Shown in pieces: positions 7,040 through 12,927 of a stretch of DNA of 12,927 nucleotides. The notes beneath the pieces are model-generated. The model was given only the letters and a program-made list of their open reading frames with translations, ran no database searches and was not told the origin of the DNA. This stretch comes from JANNSW01 sp031431235 (GTDB lineage Bacteria > Pseudomonadota > Alphaproteobacteria > Rhizobiales > Hyphomicrobiaceae). The stretch covers positions 1 through 12,927 of the forward strand of contig JANPDA010000088.1 in assembly GCA_031431235.1 (NCBI GenBank), written 5' to 3'. How positions within the stretch are numbered: the stretch's first letter is position 1; each line of letters opens with the position of its first letter. The translations under genes were made by a program, and so were the position numbers.

Positions 7040-7115
7040 CTAGTGGTCCTTATGAATCCGACATTTGCTCGGGGCGTGCTGCCAGCGGATGCAAATGTCG
7101 GATTTGGACCACTAG
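7040..7115. repeat. Long palindromic element 2 of a tandem pair
   Basis: Arms 7040-7068 and 7091-7115 pair as a 10-bp outer stem (CTAGTGGTCC/GGACCACTAG) and a 14-bp inner stem built on AATCCGACATTTGC, with an unpaired ttatg (7050-7054) on the left arm opposite one base and a 22-base loop. It lies 13 bp from element 1 and shares CTAGTGG ends, the GACATTTG core, loop size and overall build, while differing at several paired positions that are compensated on the other arm. Confidence 0.9.
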
Positions 7116-7205
7116 GCACCGCTTGGGTAGGGACTAAGACGCGCTGTGGCAATGGGCGGCCTGGGCACATGGCAAATGCACCTCGACCGATCATGTCATC
7201 GGACG

Positions 7206-8435
7206 TCAGGCCTTGGCCGCAACGGCCATCGCCTCGTCTGTCGCCTCGAGCGCCTGGTCGATATCGCCAACCGTGTGGGCAGCCGAGAGGAACATGGTGT
7301 GGGTTGCGTGCAGATAGACCCCGCGCTTCAGCGCCTCGGTGCAGAACGTCCAACCGAGCTTGCGGTCGGGATCGTCGTCGAACAGCAGCACCGGCATGGC
7401 CGGTGGACCCGATTGCACCAGATTCAGCCGGTGGGTGGCCGCCTGCCGTGCGAGCCCGTCGCGCAGACGCTGGCCCATCGCCCACATGTGATCGATGCCA
7501 TCCCTCGCCTTCAGCTTGCCGATGGTGGCGATGGCCGCGGCCATGGCAACCGCACCCGTCCAGAACGAGCCGGTGACAAAAATCCTGGCGGCCGCCTCCC
7601 GGCAGCGGTCGTTGCCCGTCACCATGGCGAGCGCATGGCCGTTGGCAATCGCCTTGCTCCAGGCCGACAGGTCGGGCTGGACGCCGACGACCTCCCAGCT
7701 GCCGCCCAGGTGGACACGAAATCCCGCGCGCACGTCATCGACGATGAGGAGGGCTCCGGTTCGATCGCAGATGCGCCGGGCGGCTTCGGCGAAAGCGCGC
7801 TCGGGCAGATCGTGGCGTTTGCCGAGATCGTGCTTGAAGCCAGAGACGACGATGCCGGCGAGATCGCTACCTGCCTCGGCGGCTGCGGCCTCCAGACTCG
7901 CCACGTTGTTGAAATCGAATTTCAGGATATGCGCGCGGTCCTCCGGCAACGATCCCGCAGGATAGGGATTGCACCAGGGAACCGCTCCATGATAGGCGCC
8001 ATTGGCAACGAGGATCTTGCGCCGGCCCGTGTGGGTCCGCGCGATCACGACGCAAGCAGTCGTCGCATCGGTGCCGTTCTTCTGGAACATCGCCCAGTCG
8101 GCATGCGGGATTGTCTCGACCACCAACTCGGCCAGCTCGACCAGACGCTCGGTGGGACCGTTCAACGAGTCGCCGAGGCGGCGCTGGGCATCCGCCGCCC
8201 GCTCGACATCGGCATCGTTGTAGCCCAGGATCATCGGGCCCCAGGCGCACATGAAGTCGATGTAGACGCGCCCGTCGGCATCCCAGATGCGGCAACCCTC
8301 GGCGCGCGAGAAATACTGCGGATAGGCGGCCGGCAGCCGGGCCGCGTTCTGATGGCCCCACATGCCGCCAGGGATGACCCGGGCCGCTCGGCTCCGCAGG
8401 AGCCCGTCACGCCCACCCGTCCGGCTCTCACTCAT
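7206..8435 (-). CDS. Class-III PLP aminotransferase, glutamate-1-semialdehyde aminomutase-like
   Basis: A soluble PLP enzyme of the class-III (fold type I) aminotransferase family. The ATG at 8435 has AGGAG 7 bases upstream, giving 409 aa; the longer frame to 8645 is not used. Seen motifs: VIPGGMWGH near the N-terminus, WDADGRVYIDFMCAWGP (51-67), the cofactor phosphate-binding KNGTDAT (119-125), AYHG (147-150), IVDDVRAGFR with Asp233 for the PLP pyridine nitrogen, and the Schiff-base lysine in AWSKAIANG (Lys261). The C-terminus has YLHATHTMFLSAAHT, typical of GSA-aminotransferase relatives. It is shorter than and divergent from true hemL, so it more likely acts on an amino or keto acid outside tetrapyrrole synthesis; the substrate is unknown. 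It diverges from the cyclase gene across about 208 bp and lies upstream of ugd on the same strand, separated by palindromes. Confidence 0.88.
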   Translation of the reverse strand: MSESRTGGRDGLLRSRAARVIPGGMWGHQNAARLPAAYPQYFSRAEGCRIWDADGRVYIDFMCAWGPMILGYNDADVERAADAQRRLGDSLNGPTERLVELAELVVETIPHADWAMFQKNGTDATTACVVIARTHTGRRKILVANGAYHGAVPWCNPYPAGSLPEDRAHILKFDFNNVASLEAAAAEAGSDLAGIVVSGFKHDLGKRHDLPERAFAEAARRICDRTGALLIVDDVRAGFRVHLGGSWEVVGVQPDLSAWSKAIANGHALAMVTGNDRCREAAARIFVTGSFWTGAVAMAAAIATIGKLKARDGIDHMWAMGQRLRDGLARQAATHRLNLVQSGPPAMPVLLFDDDPDRKLGWTFCTEALKRGVYLHATHTMFLSAAHTVGDIDQALEATDEAMAVAAKA

Positions 8436-8643
8436 GGTCTCGCTCCTATGGCGCGGTCGATGGAGGAAGCTGGAGCCGGCCGCGTCCGGTGTCAACTGAT
8501 GGCGACGGCCGGTGGCGCGCGCCTCGCGGGGAAGTGGAGTGGCATCTGCCGAAATCGCTGGTAAGCTCGACTGATCGCCTTGCTCCCGCCCATCGTATCC
8601 CAGCGGATATCGGCAAGGAACGACCCGACGAGGTATCGGCAGC

Positions 8644-10815
8644 ATGCGGCGTGGTCATGCGTTCCTGGCGATCGTGGTGACGCTGTTGGCGGTCGCCGCG
8701 ATCCTGCGCGCGCTCGATCCGCTGCCGGTCGCACGCATGCGCAGCCTCGTGTTCGACACCTATCAGCAATTCAGCCCGCGAGCCGTCGATCCGGCCCTGC
8801 CGGTGCGCATCGTCGCGATCGACGAGGAAAGCCTTGCACGAATCGGGCAATGGCCCTGGCCCCGCTCGGCGATGGCGGAGCTGATGCGCCGCTTGAGTGC
8901 GCTCGGCGCAACGGCGGTCGGATTCGATATCGTCTTCCCCGAGCCCGACCGGCTGTCGGCGGAGGAGCTGGTCCGGGCCTTTCCAGCGGCCTTCAGCGAT
9001 CCCAAGCTCAGGGCCAGCATGGCCGCATTGCCGACCAACGACGGCAGCCTCGCGGCCGCGCTGGCGGCAGGGCCCTCCGTGCTCGGCTTCATCGCGCTGC
9101 CCGTCGGCAATCCGGCCGAGATCCCTGAAAAGGCGAGCTTTGCCACGGCGGGCGATGATCCGCGGATCTTCCTCAGACCCTTCGCCAGTGCCGCCCAAAG
9201 CCTGCCGCAACTGGTCAGGGGCGCCAGGGGGCTCGGCGCCCTCAATTGGCTGCCCGAGCCAGACCAGGTCGTGCGCCGCATGCCCCTGCTGGTCCGGATC
9301 GGCGACACGCTGCAGCCCGCATTCTCGCTCGAGGTTCTGAGGATCGCGACCGGCAGCTCGACACTGCTGGTGCGTTCGTCAGGTGCAAGCGGGATCGAAG
9401 CGTTCGGCGAGGCGACGGGCATTGCCCAGGTGCGGGTCGGCGCGCATACGGTCCCGACCGATAGCCAGGGCCAGATCTGGATGCGCTTTGCCCCCTCCGA
9501 CGAGCGTCGCTACATCCCGGCTTGGAAGGTTTTGGCGGGCGAGGTCGGCGCCGAGGATGTGCGTGGACGGATCGTGCTGATCGGCGCGCGCGCCGCGGGA
9601 CTGCTCGACCTGCGCACCACGCCGCTCGATGCCTCGATCCCCGGCGTCGAGATCCACGCGCAGGTGATCGAGCAGGTGCTCGCGGGCGTGCAGCTCAACC
9701 GGCCTGATTTCATGCTGGGCGCCGAGATCTTCTTTCTGTTGGTCGTCGGCGGGCTGGTTGCCGCGTTGATCTACTTTTCAGGCGCGGCATCGGGCGCTCT
9801 GCTCGGCGCCCTCGCGCTCATTGCCGTCACGGTGTTGTCGTGGCTCGCCTATAGCCAGATCGGCTGGCTGGTCGATCCGGTCTATCCCTCGCTCGCCATC
9901 ACGCTCCTCTACATTGCCGGCACCGCCTATCTCTACAAGCGCACCGAGACCGAGCGGCGCCAGGTCCGCAGCGCCTTCAGCCGCTACATGGCGCCGGCCA
10001 TGGTGGAGGAGCTCGCCGCCCATCCCGAGCGCCTGAAGCTCGGTGGCGAGAGCCGGGAGATGACGATCCTGTTCGCCGATGTGCGCGGTTTCACCACGCT
10101 GTCGGAGGGGCTCGACGCCCAGGCGTTGACCCGTTTCGTCAACCGGCTGTTCACACCCCTGAGCACGGTCATCCTGGAGGAGCGCGGCACCATCGACAAA
10201 TACATGGGTGATGCGGTGATGGCGTTCTGGAACGCTCCCCTCGACGACCCCGATCATGCCGCCAACGCCTGCCGCACGGCGCTGCGCATGCTGATCTCGC
10301 TCGAGAGCATCAACCGGCTGTGGTCCGAGGAAGCCCGCCGCGACGGCCGGGACTACAAATCCGTCCAGCTCGGCATCGGCCTCAATACTGGCCTGTGTTG
10401 TGTCGGCAATCTGGGCTCGGAGCAGCGCTTCGACTATTCGGTCATCGGTGACGACGTCAACGTAGCCTCCAGACTAGAAGGTCTCACCAAGGATTATGGC
10501 GTCCCAATCATCGTCGGCGAGCGGACGGCGGCTGCGGCGGGTAACTTCGCGTTCCTCGAGATCGGTGGCGTTGCTGTTCGCGGCAAGCAGACCGCAACCC
10601 GCATTCACGCCCTCGTCGGCGACGAGACGATGGCCCAGCAGCCTGCGTTCAAGGCCCTGGCCGAGCGGCATCGCTCCCTCTTGGCGGCGATCGAGCGCGG
10701 GGATCGCGCTGCGGCCGATTTGCTCGGGCAATGCCGGGGTCTTGCCAGCCCGGCGGTTGCGGGGCTCTATGATGGCTATGCCCGCCGTCTCGGCCACGAG
10801 CGCGAGTTGACCTGA
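8644..10815 (+). CDS. CHASE2-domain class III adenylate/guanylate cyclase
   Basis: A 723-aa inner-membrane receptor cyclase. Layout: one N-terminal helix (about 5-22), a periplasmic CHASE2 sensor domain (about 25-345, with VRIVAIDEESLARIGQWPWPR early on), three helices (about 358-378, 383-402, 412-432), a short linker and a cytoplasmic cyclase domain (about 470-650). The catalytic domain has both metal aspartates, Asp479 in FADVRGFT and Asp523 in KYMGD, the substrate lysine Lys519, and the transition-state residues Asn606 and Arg610 in VNVASR. The second substrate-selecting position, Asp in class IIIa enzymes, is Ser599 here, placing it with class IIIb. It should therefore be active, most likely making cAMP, though guanylate activity is not excluded. 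GAGG lies 10 bases before the ATG. It leads a close three-gene cluster with a DUF3307 protein and an NhaD-like antiporter. The signal sensed by CHASE2 is unknown. Confidence 0.93.
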   Translation: MRRGHAFLAIVVTLLAVAAILRALDPLPVARMRSLVFDTYQQFSPRAVDPALPVRIVAIDEESLARIGQWPWPRSAMAELMRRLSALGATAVGFDIVFPEPDRLSAEELVRAFPAAFSDPKLRASMAALPTNDGSLAAALAAGPSVLGFIALPVGNPAEIPEKASFATAGDDPRIFLRPFASAAQSLPQLVRGARGLGALNWLPEPDQVVRRMPLLVRIGDTLQPAFSLEVLRIATGSSTLLVRSSGASGIEAFGEATGIAQVRVGAHTVPTDSQGQIWMRFAPSDERRYIPAWKVLAGEVGAEDVRGRIVLIGARAAGLLDLRTTPLDASIPGVEIHAQVIEQVLAGVQLNRPDFMLGAEIFFLLVVGGLVAALIYFSGAASGALLGALALIAVTVLSWLAYSQIGWLVDPVYPSLAITLLYIAGTAYLYKRTETERRQVRSAFSRYMAPAMVEELAAHPERLKLGGESREMTILFADVRGFTTLSEGLDAQALTRFVNRLFTPLSTVILEERGTIDKYMGDAVMAFWNAPLDDPDHAANACRTALRMLISLESINRLWSEEARRDGRDYKSVQLGIGLNTGLCCVGNLGSEQRFDYSVIGDDVNVASRLEGLTKDYGVPIIVGERTAAAAGNFAFLEIGGVAVRGKQTATRIHALVGDETMAQQPAFKALAERHRSLLAAIERGDRAAADLLGQCRGLASPAVAGLYDGYARRLGHERELT

Positions 10816-10855
10816 TGACCGCCCCATAATCGAGGGAAAGCGTGGAGCCGCAGAC

Positions 10856-11275
10856 ATGCCCGAGACTGGCGCCCTGATACTTGTTGCAATCGCAGTGCTG
10901 ATGGTGAAGCACTTCGTGGCCGATTTTCCATTGCAGACGCCCTATCAGCTTTCCAACAAGGGCCGCTATCTGCATCCGGGCGGCCTGCTGCACAGCTTCA
11001 TCCACCTGGTGGCGACGCTGCCGGTGTTCCTCGTGATCGCACCCGAGAGCCCGCAAGCGGCGGGCCTGATCCTGGGAGCGGAATACCTCATCCACTACCA
11101 CACCGACTGGACCAAGGAAAACGTCAACCGGCTCGCGGGCTGGACGCCCGCGCACGCGCCGTTCTGGTGGGCGATCGGTTTCGACCAGCTGGTGCACGGT
11201 CTCACCTATGTGGCGATCGTCTGGGCGCTACTGACGCCCGGCCTCGCCGATCGGGTCCTGGCGCTCGTTCATTGA
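10856..11275 (+). CDS. DUF3307-family membrane protein
   Basis: A 139-aa integral membrane protein with about three to four hydrophobic segments (residues 5-20, 48-64, 68-80, 105-127). It carries the pattern typical of DUF3307: KHFVADFPLQT near the start (His19, Asp23, Gln27), LLHSFIH (46-50), IHYHTDWTKEN (79-89) and GFDQLVHG (108-115). These His/Asp positions inside or near helices suggest metal or proton binding, which is inference; the family has no established function. GGAG sits 8 bases before the ATG. It starts 40 bp after the cyclase stop and ends 18 bp before the antiporter start, so the three are probably co-transcribed. Confidence 0.82.
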   Translation: MPETGALILVAIAVLMVKHFVADFPLQTPYQLSNKGRYLHPGGLLHSFIHLVATLPVFLVIAPESPQAAGLILGAEYLIHYHTDWTKENVNRLAGWTPAHAPFWWAIGFDQLVHGLTYVAIVWALLTPGLADRVLALVH

Positions 11276-11293
11276 TGGCTGGGGCCCGCTCGC

Positions 11294-12610
11294 ATGACAT
11301 GGCTTTCGCTGCTCGCGCGCACCCTGCTTTCACTCGTGCTGCTCGCCATCTGCTTTGTTGCTCCGGCCACCGCGGCCACCATCGCCGGCTCGGCCCCCGA
11401 GCCCATCACCATCCTCGGTATCCCGGTCGATTTCATCCTGTTCGGTGCGACGTTGCTCGGGGTGGCCCTGCTCCATCACCGCACGCTGCAGGTTGCCCTG
11501 ACCGGGCTTGCCGTGATCACGCTCCATAAGCTCGTCTTCACGGGCTTTGCGCATGGCAATGGGCTCTCCGGCCTGCTCAACCATCTCGCTCACGAGTGGA
11601 TCATCCTGACCAACCTGTTCCTGCTTCTGGTGGGGTTTGCGCTACTGTCGCGTCATTTCGAGACGAGCAACGTGCCCGAGAAGATGCCCTCGATCCTGCC
11701 CGACGACTGGAAGGGCGGCTTCATGCTGCTGGCGCTCGTCTTTGTCGGGTCGGCCTTCCTCGACAACATCGCGGCGGCGCTGATCGGTGCGACGGTTGCC
11801 CGCCATGTCTACAAGGGCCGCGTGCACATCGGCTATCTCGCGGCGATCGTGGCGGCCTCCAACGCCGGGGGTGCCGGCAGCGTCGTCGGCGACACGACGA
11901 CCACGATGATGTGGATCGCCGGCGTCTCGCCGCTCGACGTATTACACGCCTATGTCGCCTCGATCGCCGCGTTCCTGGTGTTCGGCGTGCCCGCGGCCAT
12001 GCAGCAGCAGCGCTATCAGCCAATCCAGAAGGACGAGACATCCGGCATCGTCATCGATTGGGGCTCGGTCGGCGTCGTGCTGCTGATCCTGCTCTCGGCG
12101 ATCATTGCCAATGCCGGCGCCAATCTCTGGTTCCCGGCCCTGCTCGATCATGTGCCCGTGATTGGCCTAGCGGTTGCCGGCGCGATCCTGGTGGCCGCGC
12201 CCTATCGCCGACCCGACTGGTCGATCCTGCCGCAAACCGTGCTCGGAACGCTGTTCTTGCTGGCGCTCGTCACCTGCGCCTCGATGATGCCGGTCGAGAA
12301 GCTGCCGCTCGCCTCCTGGCAGAGCTCTCTCGGGCTCGGCTTCATCTCAGCCGTGTTCGACAACATCCCGCTGACCGCTCTCGCTCTGAAGCAAGGCGGC
12401 TACGACTGGGGCATGCTGGCCTATGCGGTCGGGTTCGGGGGCTCGATGATCTGGTTCGGCTCCTCGGCGGGCGTTGCGGTCGCGAACCTCTTTCCCGAGG
12501 CGAAATCCGTGCTCGACTGGATCAAGGCCGGCTGGTTGATCCCGGTCGGCTACGTGGTCGGCTTCCTCGTGCTGCTGGCGACACTCGGCTGGCAGCCGCA
12601 TGCGATTTGA
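11294..12610 (+). CDS. NhaD-like ion transporter (ArsB/NhaD superfamily)
   Basis: A 438-aa polytopic inner-membrane protein of the ion-transporter superfamily that includes NhaD Na+/H+ antiporters, ArsB and citrate carriers. It starts with a signal-like helix ending in ATAAT, then has about 10-12 membrane segments in two related halves. Each half carries an Asp-Asn pair: FLDNIAAAL (Asp157-Asn158) and VFDNIPLTA (Asp356-Asn357). The stretch SNAGGAGSVVGDTTTTMMW (189-207) closely matches the NhaD signature, and GFGGSMIWFGSSAGVA (380-395) is its second-half counterpart. Na+/H+ (or Li+/H+) exchange is therefore the best guess; another anion or acid substrate is possible. The ATG at 11294 has only a G-rich, weak ribosome binding site (GGGGCCC), consistent with coupling to the gene 18 bp upstream. 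Confidence 0.82.
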   Translation: MTWLSLLARTLLSLVLLAICFVAPATAATIAGSAPEPITILGIPVDFILFGATLLGVALLHHRTLQVALTGLAVITLHKLVFTGFAHGNGLSGLLNHLAHEWIILTNLFLLLVGFALLSRHFETSNVPEKMPSILPDDWKGGFMLLALVFVGSAFLDNIAAALIGATVARHVYKGRVHIGYLAAIVAASNAGGAGSVVGDTTTTMMWIAGVSPLDVLHAYVASIAAFLVFGVPAAMQQQRYQPIQKDETSGIVIDWGSVGVVLLILLSAIIANAGANLWFPALLDHVPVIGLAVAGAILVAAPYRRPDWSILPQTVLGTLFLLALVTCASMMPVEKLPLASWQSSLGLGFISAVFDNIPLTALALKQGGYDWGMLAYAVGFGGSMIWFGSSAGVAVANLFPEAKSVLDWIKAGWLIPVGYVVGFLVLLATLGWQPHAI

Positions 12611-12617
12611 GGAGGCC

Positions 12618-12677
12618 GTCGGCAGTAGGCAGTCAGATGCCGACTTTATTGCCTACTGCCGATTGCCTACTGCCCAC
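12618..12677. repeat. Heptamer repeats forming a hairpin between convergent genes
   Basis: On the right side four 7-base units follow each other without gaps: TGCCTAC, TGCCGAT, TGCCTAC, TGCCCAC (12650-12677); another TGCCGAC lies at 12638-12644. On the left, inverted units GTCGGCA and GTAGGCA (12618-12631) pair with the first two, giving a 13-bp perfect stem (12619-12631 with 12650-12662) and an 18-base loop. There is no T tract on either strand, so it is not a textbook terminator, but it occupies the gap between two converging genes and may end or stabilise both transcripts. Confidence 0.85.
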
Positions 12678-12678
12678 T

Positions 12679-12909
12679 TCATTCCTCATCCTTGGAGAAC
12701 AGTCCGCCGAAGGCCGAGCCGAGGAACCAGCCGACGACCAACAGCGCGAACGTGGTCACCAGATAGGCGATCGAGTGCGTGGTCGACACATCGTCGGGGC
12801 TCGCTTGGGGCAGTGTCACCACCAACCATTCGCCGACCATGCTGCCGACCAGCAGAAAGCCGGCGGCAACGCCGATCATGGCTCCGATCACTCCGAATAG
12901 GACTTTCAT
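12679..12909 (-). CDS. Small two-helix membrane protein, unknown function
   Basis: A 76-aa protein with two predicted membrane helices (residues 3-25 and 46-68), a 20-residue connecting loop containing GEWLVVTLPQASPDD, and a short acidic C-terminal tail (FSKDEE). GGAG lies 5 bases before the ATG at 12909, which supports the start. Glycine-rich first helix (GVIGAMIGVAAG) suggests helix packing or oligomerisation. It converges on the antiporter gene, the two stops being about 70 bp apart across the heptamer-repeat hairpin. I do not recognise a family. Confidence 0.72.
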   Translation of the reverse strand: MKVLFGVIGAMIGVAAGFLLVGSMVGEWLVVTLPQASPDDVSTTHSIAYLVTTFALLVVGWFLGSAFGGLFSKDEE

Positions 12910-12927
12910 TTGATCTCCCAGAACCGG

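Noticed and set aside
6919..7485. N-terminal extension of UDP-glucose dehydrogenase
   Set aside because: The Rossmann motif begins right after the ATG at 6918, as in the family, and the extension passes through the palindromic repeats.
7146..8564. Long plus-strand open frame (472 aa)
   Set aside because: It is antisense to the aminotransferase, whose motifs, ribosome binding site and length are convincing; high GC creates such frames.
8446..9210. Minus-strand open frame opposite the start of the cyclase
   Set aside because: It is antisense to the CHASE2 domain, has no motifs, and covers the divergent promoter region.
11596..12900. Long plus-strand open frame (434 aa)
   Set aside because: It overlaps the NhaD-like gene in another frame, and its sequence is Arg-rich without domain character.

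Overview
The window is high-GC DNA with alphaproteobacterial-looking gene content: a membrane CHASE2 adenylate/guanylate cyclase, a DUF3307 protein, an NhaD-type antiporter, a UDP-glucose dehydrogenase and an acetoacetate-decarboxylase-like enzyme. Coding frames have strongly G/C-biased third positions. I cannot fix the genus; a Rhodospirillales- or Hyphomicrobiales-like organism is an inference from style only. I see no rRNA, tRNA, CRISPR array, transposase, integrase or prophage structural gene.

Layout. (1) 1-1127: two minus-strand genes, an incomplete one running off the left edge (start at 190) and a membrane-anchored protein of unknown function. (2) 1128-1457: a gene-poor stretch holding a perfect plus-strand intrinsic terminator with no plus-strand gene before it, so a small RNA or a leader attenuator is likely. 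(3) 1458-2249: an acetoacetate-decarboxylase-like enzyme. (4) 2346-3506, minus: a four-helix membrane protein whose cytoplasmic end resembles the C-terminal winged-helix tail of phage D5-type primases. It is followed by a terminator, and preceded by about 940 bp of gene-free DNA carrying a cluster of DnaA-box-like 9-mers. (5) 4448-5539: an exported protein with a peptidoglycan-binding-like fold and a long basic tail. (6) 5614-6918 and 7206-8435, minus: UDP-glucose 6-dehydrogenase and a class-III PLP aminotransferase, separated by two adjacent large palindromes with matching architecture and compensated base changes. (7) 8644-12610, plus: a tight three-gene cluster of CHASE2 cyclase, DUF3307 membrane protein and NhaD-like ion antiporter. 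(8) 12618-12677: heptamer repeats forming a hairpin, then a convergent two-helix small membrane protein (12679-12909).

How they may work together. The three-gene cluster looks like one transcript and suggests cyclic-nucleotide signalling tied to ion or pH homeostasis. The cyclase has Ser at the substrate-selecting position, as in class IIIb enzymes, several of which respond to bicarbonate. UDP-glucose dehydrogenase makes UDP-glucuronate for surface polysaccharide, but no glycosyltransferase is present here. The least explained part is 2346-4447, where a predicted membrane tether with a DNA-binding-like tail diverges from a DnaA-box-rich non-coding block.
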